Origin: Streptomyces ochraceiscleroticus
GTDB taxonomy: Bacteria > Actinomycetota > Actinomycetes > Streptomycetales > Streptomycetaceae
Assembly: GCF_000720485.1 (NCBI RefSeq)
Contig: NZ_JOAX01000015.1
Location: forward strand, 1 to 64,000
Reading direction: 5' to 3'
Length of the DNA: 64,000 bases
Positions within the stretch are counted from its first letter, which is position 1. Each line of letters starts with the position of its first letter. Positions 41,637 through 50,370 of the stretch are shown here, piece by piece. A program made the position numbers and the translations under genes. The notes under the pieces are model-generated. The model was not told the origin of the DNA. It worked only from the letters and a program-made list of their open reading frames with translations, and did not search any database.

Positions 41637-42866
41637 ATGCACGGTCTCGAACCCGCGGATCCGCCGGCCCTGGGCGGTTACCCGCTGCTGGCCAGACTCG
41701 GCGCGGGTGGCATGGGGCAGGTCTACTTGTCCCGCACGGCATCCGGACGGCCGCTGGCGCTGAAGACGGTCCGTTCCGACCTCGGCGCCGAGCTGGGCTT
41801 CGAAGCGCGCTTCGACCGGGAGATCCGCAACAGCGACCGGGTCCGTTCCCCGTGGTCCGTCGCCGTCGTGGACCACAGCGCCGCCGGGCAGCGGCCGCAG
41901 TGGCTGGCCACCGAGTACGTACCGGCACCGTCGCTCGGCGAATGGGTCGAGCAGCACGGGCCGCTCCCCGAGCCGGCCCTGCTGGCGCTCGCCGCCGAAC
42001 TGTGCGGGGCGCTCCAGGCAGTGCACGCCACCGGTCTCGCCCACCGGGACGTCAAGCCCGGCAACGTCCTGCTGGCCGGTGACCACCCGCGGCTGATCGA
42101 CTTCGGCATCGCCCGTGCCGCCGACGACTCCCGGCACACCCATACCGGCGGCATGATCGGCTCACCCGGCTTCCTCGCGCCCGAGCAGGCCACCGGAACC
42201 GGGACCGCCGCACCCGTCGACGTGTTCTCGCTGGCCGCCGTCCTGGCCCACGCCGCCACCGGACACGGCCCCTTCACCCGGCCCGAGGAGAACGCCTCGG
42301 CGCCCGTCCTGCTGTACCGCATCGTCCACGAGGACCCCGACCTCGGCGGGGTGCCGGAGGCCCTGCGGCCGCTGCTGGCTTCCTGCTTGGTCAAGCAGCC
42401 GGAGGAACGGCCCACGGCGAGCGTGCTGGGCAAGGAGCTGGAACGGATCGGCGCTCGCGCGCACCAGTGGCAGCAGGCGGTCCCCGCCGCGCTCGCCGAG
42501 GAGCTGGCCGCCCGCGAACGGTCGCTGCGCGGGCCGGCCGACGGTCCGCCCGCGCCGTGGCAGGCGCCCGTGCCGGCGGCCACCGCGCCGGGCTTCGGCC
42601 CGCCGCCGACCATGGCACCGCCCGTCGCCCCGTCACCGGCCTTCGTGCCGCCGTCCGCCGCCCCGCCCGTCGCCCCGCCCGTGCGGAAGCAGCTGTCGAA
42701 CCGAGTACTGGTCTCCGGCATCGTGCTCGTGTTCCTGCTCTCGCCCCTCATCAGCAGAACCATGCGGGAAGTGGTGCCGTTCGCCCTCCTCCTCGCCCCC
42801 TTCGTCCTGCTCGGCTTCCTGATCCGCCGGATCGTCGTGCGGCGCCGGAGACAAAGCGGTCGCTAG
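41637..42866 (+). CDS. Membrane-anchored Ser/Thr protein kinase
   Basis: 409 aa from ATG 41637. The Hanks-type kinase domain covers about 15-275: glycine loop RLGAGGMGQVYLS, catalytic Lys in LALKTVRSD, loop LAHRDVKPGNVLLA near 138, and LIDFGIARA as the DFG motif, then GSPGFLAPEQA. A Pro/Ala linker (about 295-350) leads to two hydrophobic helices (about 355-375 and 380-400) and a basic end, so the kinase faces the cytoplasm with no sizeable extracellular sensor. Monocistronic; about 120 bp upstream lacks any other gene. Confidence 0.92.
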   Translation: MHGLEPADPPALGGYPLLARLGAGGMGQVYLSRTASGRPLALKTVRSDLGAELGFEARFDREIRNSDRVRSPWSVAVVDHSAAGQRPQWLATEYVPAPSLGEWVEQHGPLPEPALLALAAELCGALQAVHATGLAHRDVKPGNVLLAGDHPRLIDFGIARAADDSRHTHTGGMIGSPGFLAPEQATGTGTAAPVDVFSLAAVLAHAATGHGPFTRPEENASAPVLLYRIVHEDPDLGGVPEALRPLLASCLVKQPEERPTASVLGKELERIGARAHQWQQAVPAALAEELAARERSLRGPADGPPAPWQAPVPAATAPGFGPPPTMAPPVAPSPAFVPPSAAPPVAPPVRKQLSNRVLVSGIVLVFLLSPLISRTMREVVPFALLLAPFVLLGFLIRRIVVRRRRQSGR

Positions 42867-43037
42867 AGCGTGTGTGTTGGAGCAGCCCGGCTCCGGCCCG
42901 CCCGCCCGAAAACCGAGGTCCGTGGGAAACCGGGGGCCCAGGGGCGCTAGCGTGGTGCGTGCCGTTGACCACCGGCCGCGGGCCGGTCGCGGACGCATCG
43001 CGCGGAGGAAGGAAACCATGCAGGTCGGAGCCGTCTG

Positions 43038-44201
43038 TTGAGAATCTTGCACACCTCCGACTGGCACCTGGGGCGCTCGTTCCACCGCGTGAACATGCTC
43101 GGCCACCAGCGCGCCTTCCTCGACCACCTCATCGAGACCGTCCGCAGCCGGCAGGTCGACGCCGTGCTCGTCGCGGGCGATGTGTACGACCGGGCCGTCC
43201 CGCCGCTCGCCGCCGTCGAGCTGTTCGACGACGCACTGCACCGCCTCGCCGACCTCGGCGTGCCCACCGTCATGATCTCCGGCAACCACGACTCCGCCCG
43301 CCGCCTCGGCGTCGGCGCCCGCCTCATGGCGAAGGCCGGCATCCACCTGCGCACCGACCCGGCGGGCTGCGGCACCCCCGTGGTACTCACCGACGACCAC
43401 GGGGACGTGGCCTTCTACGGTCTGCCGTACCTGGAGCCGGCACTGGTCCGCGACACCCTCGGCGCCGAGAAGGCCCGCCACACCCAGGTGCTGGGCGCGG
43501 CCATGGACCGGGTACAGGCCGATCTCGCGACCCGCCCCGCCGGCACCCGCTCCGTCGTCCTCGCGCACGCCTTCGTCACCGGCGGCGCGCCCAGCGACAG
43601 CGAGCGCGACATCACCATCGGCGGCGTCGCCTCCGTACCGGCCGATGTCTTCGATGGCGTGGACTACGCGGCCCTCGGCCATCTGCACGGCTGCCAGACG
43701 ATCACCGAGCGGGTGCGGTACTCCGGCTCCCCGCTCGCGTACTCCTTCTCCGAGGTGCACCATCGCAAGTCGATGTGGCTGATCGACCTGGGCGCGGACG
43801 GCGCCGTGGAGGCGGAGCGGCTGCCGTGCCCGGTACCGCGCCCGCTCGCCCGACTCCGCGGCCGCCTGGAGGACCTGCTCGCCGACCCGGGCCTCGCCGA
43901 GCACGAGGAGTCCTGGATCGAGGCCACCCTCACCGACCCCGCACGCCCGCACGAGCCGATGGCCCGGCTCACCGAGCGCTTCCCGCACACCCTCGCACTC
44001 GCCTTCGAGCCCGAAGCGCGCGACGGCGGGCCCGACGTCTCCTACGCGCAGCGGCTGCGCGGCCGCAGCGATCAGGAGATCGCCGAGGACTTCGTGGCCC
44101 ACGTACGGCCGCGCCGCGCCGCCGACGCGGCGGAACGCGCCCTGCTCGGCGCCGCGCTCGACGAGGTACGGACCGACCAGGCGGCAAAGGAGTCGGCGTG
44201 A
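43038..44201 (+). CDS. sbcD: Exonuclease subunit SbcD
   Basis: 387 aa from TTG 43038, with GGAG shortly upstream; MRILHTSDWHLG fixes the start because SbcD/Mre11 begins this way. Phosphoesterase motifs: HTSDWHLGRSF (Asp, His), VLVAGDVYDRAVPP, MISGNHDSARRL and ALGHLHGCQ, which together bind two Mn ions. It is the nuclease of the SbcCD complex that cuts hairpins and protein-blocked DNA ends. It overlaps sbcC by 4 bp (GTGA). Confidence 0.94.
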   Translation: MRILHTSDWHLGRSFHRVNMLGHQRAFLDHLIETVRSRQVDAVLVAGDVYDRAVPPLAAVELFDDALHRLADLGVPTVMISGNHDSARRLGVGARLMAKAGIHLRTDPAGCGTPVVLTDDHGDVAFYGLPYLEPALVRDTLGAEKARHTQVLGAAMDRVQADLATRPAGTRSVVLAHAFVTGGAPSDSERDITIGGVASVPADVFDGVDYAALGHLHGCQTITERVRYSGSPLAYSFSEVHHRKSMWLIDLGADGAVEAERLPCPVPRPLARLRGRLEDLLADPGLAEHEESWIEATLTDPARPHEPMARLTERFPHTLALAFEPEARDGGPDVSYAQRLRGRSDQEIAEDFVAHVRPRRAADAAERALLGAALDEVRTDQAAKESA

Positions 44202-47200
44202 AGCTGCACCGGTTGACCCTCACCGCCTTCGGGCCGTTCGGCGCCGCCCAGACCGTCGACTTCGACCGGCTCTCCGGCGCCGGGCTCTTCCTGCTGCACG
44301 GCCCGACCGGTGCCGGTAAGACCTCCGTCCTGGACGCCGTCTGCTTCGCGCTGTACGGCTCCGTGCCCGGCGCCCGCCCCGGCGGCCAGTCCCTGCGCAG
44401 CGCCCTCGCTGCCCCCGGCACGTCCACCGGGGTCGTCCTCGACCTGACCGTCGCCGACCGCCGGCTGGAGATCACCCGGCGGCCCGAGCAGCCCCGCCTG
44501 AAGAAGCGCGGCACGGGCACGACGATGGAGAAGGCGTACAGCGCGCTGCGCGAGTACGACCCGGCGGCGGGGGAGTGGAAGGCGCTCAGCCGGTCCCACC
44601 AGGAGATCGGCGAGGAGATCCAGCAGCTGCTCGGCATGAGCAAGGAACAGTTCTGCCAGGTCGTACTGTTGCCCCAGGGCGAGTTCGCGAAGTTCCTGCG
44701 GGCCGATGCCGAGGCCCGAGCCAAGCTGCTCGGCCGGCTCTTCGACACCCGCCGGTTCGCCGCCCTGGAGGAACGGCTCGCCGTGCTGCGGAAGACGGCG
44801 GCCGACCGGGTCACCGCCGCCGACGACCGGCTGCTCGCGCTCGCCCACCGGATGGCACAGGCGGCGGGCGACACCCCTGACCTGCGCGACCCGTCGGTGC
44901 CCGCGCCGGGACCGGCGGAGGAGCCCGCCACCGGTACGGCCCGCGGTTCCGCCAGCAGCACGGCCCGTGGCTCCCGTACGAGGGCGAAGAAGCCGGCCGT
45001 ACGCACGGACGGCGCGCCCGCGCCCGGCGAACCGGGCTTCGACGCCTCCGTCCTGGCCTGGGCGGCCGTCGCCCGGGCCGGTGCGCGCGAGCGGCTGGAG
45101 ATCGCCGAGGCGGCGGCCACCACGGCCGAGACCGCCGCTGCCGAGGCGGCCCGCACCCTGGAGGAGACCCTCGAACGCGCCCGGCTCCAGCAGCGGCACG
45201 CCGAGGCCCGCCGTCGCGCCGACGCGCTCGAAGCGCAGACGGCCGACCGCGACCGGGCCCGGCAGCGGCTGGACCGCGCCCGCAAGGCCCAGCGTGTCGC
45301 CCCCGGACTCGCCCTGCGCGACGCCGCCTGGCGCGACCACGTAGCGGCGCAGGCCGCCGAACGCCGCTCCCGCGAGCGGCTGCGCCCCGACCTCGTGGAC
45401 GCGGGCAGCGACCAACTGGCTGCGCTCGAACACCGGTTGAGGGGCGAGCTCGGCTCCCTCGACGCGGCCCGCCGCGACGAGCGCCGCGCCGCTGACATCG
45501 CCACCGAACGCGCTGCACTGGACCGCGAGGCCCGCGCCGATGAACAGACCCTCCTGGACGCCGCCGACTGGCTGACCGGCTGGGAGGCCACCCGCACCGC
45601 GCACCAGCACCGCATCGAAACCGCCCAGGAGGCGGCGGCCCGCGCCGAACAGCTCGGCGCCCGCCTCGAACCGGCCGAAGCCCGCCTGGCCGCCGCCCGC
45701 CGCCGCGACCGCGCCACCGCCCAACTCGCCGACGCCGAGCGGGAGTTGCTCCGCGCCAGGGAGTCCGCGACCGAGGCCCACGAGGAGTGGCTGAAGCTCA
45801 GGGAAGCCCGGCTGCACGGCATCGCCGCCGAACTGGCCAAGAACCTGGAAGCCGGTGCGCCGTGCGCCGTCTGCGGCGCGACCGAACACCCGGCGCCCGC
45901 CCGTACCGAAGCCGGTCACGTGGACCGCGAGCGGGAGGAGGCCGCGTTCGCCGCGTACGAGCGTGCCGTCTCCGCCCGCGAGGAGGCCGAGCGGGCCGGG
46001 CAGTCCGTGAAGGAGGAGCTGGCCGCCGCCACCGCGGGCGCCGGCAACGCGCCGGTCGCCGCGCTCGCCCAGGAACTGGAAGAGCTGCGGGCGGAACACA
46101 ACGCCGCGCACGCCACCGGCGCCGGGCTGCACGCCGCCCGCGAAGCCCTCGCCCACGCCGAGCGCGAGTACGAGCAGCGCCGTGCGGAACAGCAGGCCGC
46201 CCAGCAGCGCACCGCGGCCCGCGACTCCCGCCGCGAGGCGCTGGACCGCGAGGAGAACGCGCTGGCCGAAGGGTTGCGCCGGGCACGCGGCGACAGCGCG
46301 AGCGTCGCCGAGCGCGCCCACCGCCTGGAACGGCAGACCGCGCTGCTCGCCGAGGCGGTGACCGCGGTACGGGACGCCGAGACCGCCGCCGAACGCCTGA
46401 AGGAAGCCGACGCGGCCCTCGCCGACGCCGCGTACAAGGCGGGCTTCGACACTCCGCGGGAGGCCGCCGCTGCCCTGCTGAGCGACGACGAATGGCGGCG
46501 CGTCCAGGGGCAGTTGGACGCCTGGCAGGCCGAGGAGGTCGCGGTCGCCGCGGAACTCGCCGACCCGCGCACCGCCGACGCCGCGGCCCTGCCGCCCGCC
46601 GACACCGACCGCGCCCGCGCCGCCTCCGACGCCGCGGCGCGTCGGCTCCGCGAGGCCGCCACCGCCCAGGCCACGGCCCGCGAACGCTGTGCCGAACTGG
46701 ACCGCCTCTCCGCGCGTGCCGAGCACGACGCCCGGGAACTGGCCCCGCTGCGCGCCGAGTACGACCGCGTCGCCCGCCTCGCCTCGCTCACCGCGGGCAC
46801 CTCGGCGGACAACGAACGCAAGATGCGCCTGGAGTCGTACGTACTGGCCGCGCGCCTCGAACAGGTGGCGGCCGCCGCCAGCGCCCGCCTCACCCGCATG
46901 TCGGGTGGCCGCTACACGCTCGTGCACTCCGATGAACGGGCCGGCGGCGCCCGCCGCTCCGGCCTCGGCCTGCACGTCATCGACGCATGGACAGGCCAGG
47001 AACGCGACACGGCCGGGCTGTCCGGCGGCGAGACCTTCTTCGCCTCGCTCTCCCTCGCCCTCGGCCTCGCCGACGTCGTCACCGACGAGGCCGGCGGCAC
47101 CCGCCTGGACACCCTCTTCATCGACGAGGGCTTCGGCAGCCTCGACGAACAGACCCTCGACGAGGTCCTCGACGTCCTCGACTCGCTGCGCGAACGGGAC

Positions 47201-47323
47201 CGCAGCGTCGGCATCGTCAGCCACGTGGCCGACCTCCGCCAACGCATCCCGGCCCAACTGGAGGTCGTCAAGAACCGCGCGGGCTCGTCCGTCCGCCTCC
47301 GCACCCCCGAGAGCGCCGGCTGA
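44198..47323 (+). CDS. sbcC: Exonuclease subunit SbcC (SMC-like ATPase)
   Basis: 1041 aa from GTG 44198, whose GTG overlaps the sbcD TGA; the frame's upstream extension is not coding. Walker A is LLHGPTGAGKTSVLDAVCF near 35-50. Long charged coiled-coil arms occupy about 200-900 and are rich in Ala/Arg/Glu. The zinc hook is CAVCG near 556. The C-terminal lobe holds the ABC signature LSGGETFFASLSLALGLAD near 939 and Walker B LDTLFIDEGFGSLD near 970. It is the ATPase partner of SbcD. The stop lies 7 bp from the convergent Lrp gene. Confidence 0.94.
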   Translation: MKLHRLTLTAFGPFGAAQTVDFDRLSGAGLFLLHGPTGAGKTSVLDAVCFALYGSVPGARPGGQSLRSALAAPGTSTGVVLDLTVADRRLEITRRPEQPRLKKRGTGTTMEKAYSALREYDPAAGEWKALSRSHQEIGEEIQQLLGMSKEQFCQVVLLPQGEFAKFLRADAEARAKLLGRLFDTRRFAALEERLAVLRKTAADRVTAADDRLLALAHRMAQAAGDTPDLRDPSVPAPGPAEEPATGTARGSASSTARGSRTRAKKPAVRTDGAPAPGEPGFDASVLAWAAVARAGARERLEIAEAAATTAETAAAEAARTLEETLERARLQQRHAEARRRADALEAQTADRDRARQRLDRARKAQRVAPGLALRDAAWRDHVAAQAAERRSRERLRPDLVDAGSDQLAALEHRLRGELGSLDAARRDERRAADIATERAALDREARADEQTLLDAADWLTGWEATRTAHQHRIETAQEAAARAEQLGARLEPAEARLAAARRRDRATAQLADAERELLRARESATEAHEEWLKLREARLHGIAAELAKNLEAGAPCAVCGATEHPAPARTEAGHVDREREEAAFAAYERAVSAREEAERAGQSVKEELAAATAGAGNAPVAALAQELEELRAEHNAAHATGAGLHAAREALAHAEREYEQRRAEQQAAQQRTAARDSRREALDREENALAEGLRRARGDSASVAERAHRLERQTALLAEAVTAVRDAETAAERLKEADAALADAAYKAGFDTPREAAAALLSDDEWRRVQGQLDAWQAEEVAVAAELADPRTADAAALPPADTDRARAASDAAARRLREAATAQATARERCAELDRLSARAEHDARELAPLRAEYDRVARLASLTAGTSADNERKMRLESYVLAARLEQVAAAASARLTRMSGGRYTLVHSDERAGGARRSGLGLHVIDAWTGQERDTAGLSGGETFFASLSLALGLADVVTDEAGGTRLDTLFIDEGFGSLDEQTLDEVLDVLDSLRERDRSVGIVSHVADLRQRIPAQLEVVKNRAGSSVRLRTPESAG

Positions 47324-47330
47324 CAGTGCG

Positions 47331-47786
47331 TCATGGGCGGAGAGGCCGGCCCGCCAGCGGCGACGAGTACACCACATTGGTCGTCACCGCGCCGAGCGCG
47401 CCGATCCGCCCCGCCACCTCCTCCAGGTGGCGCATCGACCGCGCCGCGACCTTGATGACGAAGCAGTCGTCACCCGTGACGTGATGCGCCTCCAGAATCT
47501 CCGGCGTCTTCTCCAGCAGGTCGTGGAACGGCTTGTAGTCGGCGTCCGGATACCGAAGCCGTACGAACGCCAGCACCGGCAGCCCGATCCGCTCGGGATC
47601 CACCACGGCCGCGTACCCACGGATCACCCCGGCCTCCTCCAGCCGCCGCACCCGCTCGGTGACGGCACTGGCCGACATGTTCACCGCCCGCGCCAGCTCG
47701 GCGTAGCCCGCACGCGCGTCCTGCTGCAGAGCGTCGAGTATGCGCCAGTCGGTGGCATCGGGGGAGTACCGGGAAGAACTCGTCAT
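47331..47786 (-). CDS. Lrp/AsnC-family regulator
   Basis: 151 aa from ATG 47786. HTH: DATDWRILDALQQDARAGYA, LARAVNMSASAVTERVRRLE (about 10-60). RAM domain: AFVRLRYPDADYKPFHDLLE, VTGDDCFVIKVAARS. It sits 32 bp downstream of a CatB-like acetyltransferase gene on the same strand, so the two may be co-transcribed. Confidence 0.88.
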   Translation of the reverse strand: MTSSSRYSPDATDWRILDALQQDARAGYAELARAVNMSASAVTERVRRLEEAGVIRGYAAVVDPERIGLPVLAFVRLRYPDADYKPFHDLLEKTPEILEAHHVTGDDCFVIKVAARSMRHLEEVAGRIGALGAVTTNVVYSSPLAGRPLRP

Positions 47787-47818
47787 GATCGCTGTCTAGC
47801 AGTGGAATCCCCGGCGGA

Positions 47819-48505
47819 TCAAGGGTTTTCCCGGGGAAGATCCATTCCGGCACGGACCGGCGCCGCGGCCGCCAGTTCGTCGACGCTGCCGGACATGACG
47901 GTGCGGAGGTGCGTGGTGAGATGGTCGAGCGGCCAGTCCCACCAGGCGATGTCCAGGAGGCGGGCGATGTCCGCCTCGCTGTACCGGTGGCGGAGGAGGC
48001 GGGCCGGGTTGCCGCCGACGATGCCGTAATCGGGCACGTCGTCGACGACGACGGAGCCGGAGGCGATGACCGCGCCATGGCCGATGCGTACGCCGGGCAT
48101 CACCGTCGACCGGTAGCCGAACCAGACGTCGTTGCCGACGACGGTGTCGCCGCGGCCGGGGAGGCCGGTGATCAGGTCGAAGTGCTCGGTCCACGAGCCG
48201 CCCATGATCGGGAACGGGAACGTCGACGGGCCGTCCATCCGGTGGTTGGCACCGTTCATCAGAAACCGCACGCCCTCGCCCAGCGCGCAGAACTTCCCGA
48301 TGACCAGCTTCTCCGGCCCGTAGTGATACAGCACGTTGCGGGTCTCGAACGCGGTCGGATCGTCCGGATCGTCGTAGTAGGAGAACTCGCCCACCTCGAT
48401 CAGCGGCGAGGTGACGAGCGGCTTGAGCAGCACGACCCGCGGCTGCTCGGGCATCGGGTGCAGCACGGTGGGGTCGGCGGGAAGGGGAAGGGGGGCCTGC
48501 GGCAT
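47819..48505 (-). CDS. CatB/Vat-like xenobiotic acetyltransferase
   Basis: 228 aa from ATG 48505. It is a hexapeptide acyltransferase of the chloramphenicol/streptogramin (XAT) group: EVGEFSYYDDPDDPTAFE at the N-terminus, GKFCALGEGVRFLMNGANHR carrying the catalytic His, then TVVGNDVWFGYRSTVMPGVR and YGIVGGNPARLLRHRYSE. Members acetylate streptogramin A or chloramphenicol, but many genomic homologues are uncharacterised. It is divergent from an SDR gene. Confidence 0.85.
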   Translation of the reverse strand: MPQAPLPLPADPTVLHPMPEQPRVVLLKPLVTSPLIEVGEFSYYDDPDDPTAFETRNVLYHYGPEKLVIGKFCALGEGVRFLMNGANHRMDGPSTFPFPIMGGSWTEHFDLITGLPGRGDTVVGNDVWFGYRSTVMPGVRIGHGAVIASGSVVVDDVPDYGIVGGNPARLLRHRYSEADIARLLDIAWWDWPLDHLTTHLRTVMSGSVDELAAAAPVRAGMDLPRENP

Positions 48506-48586
48506 GGCGGAAGCCCTTTCTCGGGAGAGGAGGAACGTGGGAAAACGGGGTGACAGGGGGCGCGTCAGCGGTCAGGGTGGTGGGCC

Positions 48587-49471
48587 ATGGCCATGACGCA
48601 CGACCGGAACCACGACCGGAACACGGAACCGGAAGCGACCGAACCCTCCCCGTCCGCCGACGCGCTGCGCCGCGCACCGTACCCGCTGCGCGGCCGTACC
48701 GCGCTGGTCACCGGTGCGAGCCGGCGCGGCGGCATCGGATACGCCGTCGCCCGCCGACTGGCCGCGTACGGCGCGAGCGTGTACCTGCACCACCACGTCC
48801 CGCACGACGCGCGGCAGCCGTGGGGCGCCGACCCGGGCGGGCCCGAGGCGGTCGCGGCGGGCGTACGGGAAGCGGCCGTGCCGGGCGCGGTGGTGGCGCA
48901 CGGCCCGGCCGACCTCGCCGACCCCGAGGCCCCGGCCCGGCTCCTCCGCACCGCCGCCGACGCGCTCGGCGGCCGCCTGGACATCCTCGTCGCCAACCAC
49001 GCGCTCAGCGGCGGCGACGGCGATCTCGACACCATCGACGCGGCCATGCTGGACGCGCACTGGGCGATCGACACCCGGTCGGTGATCCTGCTGGCGCAGG
49101 CGTACGCCCGCCACCGCGCCCCCGGGCAGCCCGGCGGCCGCATCGTGATGATGACGTCCGGGCAGGACCAGGGCGGCGGGATGCCGGAGGAGGTGGCGTA
49201 CGGGCTGGCCAAGGGCGCGCTGGCGTCGGCCACGCGTACGCTCGCCACGACGCTCGCGCCGCTCGGCGTCACGGTGAACACCGTCAACCCCGGCCCGGTC
49301 GACACCGGTTACGCCGTCGGTGAGCTCCGTGAGTGGGTCGCCCGGCGCTTCCCCGGCGGCGCGTGGGGAGTCCCCGACGACCCGGCCCGCCTCATCGCCT
49401 GGCTGGCAACGGACGAGGCGGCCTGGATTACCGGCGAGGTCATCAACTCGGAGGGCGGCTTCCAGCATTGA
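48587..49471 (+). CDS. Short-chain dehydrogenase/reductase
   Basis: 294 aa from ATG 48587 (ATG 48593 possible). Rossmann motif LVTGASRRGGIGYAVARRL near 45-62. Catalytic Ser in IVMMTSGQDQGGG and Tyr-x3-Lys in VAYGLAKGALASATRTLA near 205. NTVNPGPVDTGYA and a final GEVINSEGGF are normal SDR landmarks. The expected NAG motif appears as VANHAL. A Gly-rich insertion between beta2 and beta3 resembles 3-oxoacyl-ACP-reductase-like enzymes of Bacilli and Streptomyces. It overlaps the convergent GNAT gene by 29 bp. Substrate unknown. Confidence 0.86.
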   Translation: MAMTHDRNHDRNTEPEATEPSPSADALRRAPYPLRGRTALVTGASRRGGIGYAVARRLAAYGASVYLHHHVPHDARQPWGADPGGPEAVAAGVREAAVPGAVVAHGPADLADPEAPARLLRTAADALGGRLDILVANHALSGGDGDLDTIDAAMLDAHWAIDTRSVILLAQAYARHRAPGQPGGRIVMMTSGQDQGGGMPEEVAYGLAKGALASATRTLATTLAPLGVTVNTVNPGPVDTGYAVGELREWVARRFPGGAWGVPDDPARLIAWLATDEAAWITGEVINSEGGFQH

Positions 49472-50312
49472 GCGGCTGGGCCTCCTCCGTACCGGCCGCC
49501 GCACCGCTCCCGCTCCCCGCGTACTCGAACACGTACATCCCCGACTCCTCGCCCGCGCGCACGAAGCCGGACCGTGCCAGGACGCGCTGCGAGGGCAGGT
49601 TCGCGGGCTCCGTGGCGGCCCGCAGTGTGCGTACCTCGGGACGAGCAGCCGCCCACGAGGCGAGCAGCCGTACCGCCTCCGTCGCCCAGCCGGCGCCGCG
49701 CGCCGAGGGGGACAGGTCATAACCCAGCTCGGCCGTGCCGGACTCGTCGGGCGGGCCGTGGAAGCCGATGCCGCCCAGGGCCACACCGTCCTCGGTACGG
49801 GTGACGGCGTACGTGCCCCAGCCCGGCCGGTACAGCCCCGCCGACGCGAGCTGCACCATGATCCCGGCGCCCTCCACCGTGCCCTCGGGCGGCTCACCGT
49901 CCACCCAGACCAGCCCGGCCGTACCACCGTCCGCGAGCCGGGCGCACTCGGCCGGCGGCAGCGCCCGCAGTGTCACGCGCCCGGCGGTGAGCGCGAGCGG
50001 ACAGCCCGACGCCACCAGCGCCTCGAATTCCTGCAGGTCCGGGCCGGTGATCAGGGTGCGGTTCCGGTCCGCGAGCGCGGCGGCCAGCGCGGTGCGGCGC
50101 GCCGAGGGCAGCCGGCCGCGGTACAGAACAGGGCCGGGCCCGGCCGGTACGCCGACGACGGCCCGCGCCGCGTCGCCCGCGAGCAGCGCCTCGTGGTCGA
50201 CGACCGCGACCCGCGCACCCGCCGCGCGGGCGGCCCGGGCCTCGGACGCGAAGTCCGGGCCCGGGCTGCCCGGTTGGCGCGGATCACCGGGGAAGAGGAA
50301 AAGGACGGTCAT
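49443..50312 (-). CDS. GNAT acetyltransferase with grafted pre-ATP-grasp N-terminus
   Basis: 289 aa from ATG 50312. Residues 1-110 are not GNAT. MTVLFLFPGDPRQPGSPGP, VAVVDHEALLAGDAARAVV and GPVLYRGRLPSA match the N-terminal segment of actinobacterial stand-alone ATP-grasp proteins, whose ATP-binding core is absent here. From about residue 118 a GNAT domain follows (VTLRALPPAECARLADGG, LGYDLSPSARGAGWATEAVR near 195-214, PANLPSQRVLARSGFVR). It could be a genuine two-domain protein or the result of a deletion joining two genes in frame. Confidence 0.7.
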   Translation of the reverse strand: MTVLFLFPGDPRQPGSPGPDFASEARAARAAGARVAVVDHEALLAGDAARAVVGVPAGPGPVLYRGRLPSARRTALAAALADRNRTLITGPDLQEFEALVASGCPLALTAGRVTLRALPPAECARLADGGTAGLVWVDGEPPEGTVEGAGIMVQLASAGLYRPGWGTYAVTRTEDGVALGGIGFHGPPDESGTAELGYDLSPSARGAGWATEAVRLLASWAAARPEVRTLRAATEPANLPSQRVLARSGFVRAGEESGMYVFEYAGSGSGAAAGTEEAQPLNAGSRPPS

Positions 50313-50370
50313 GGGGCTGGACCCTACGGACCGTCCGCCCTGCCCGCCACGGCTTTTCCGGGACCTCCGG

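Noticed and set aside
44072..47377. 1101-codon leftward open frame across sbcC
   Set aside because: Antisense shadow of sbcC; repetitive Gly/Ala/Arg composition and no motif.
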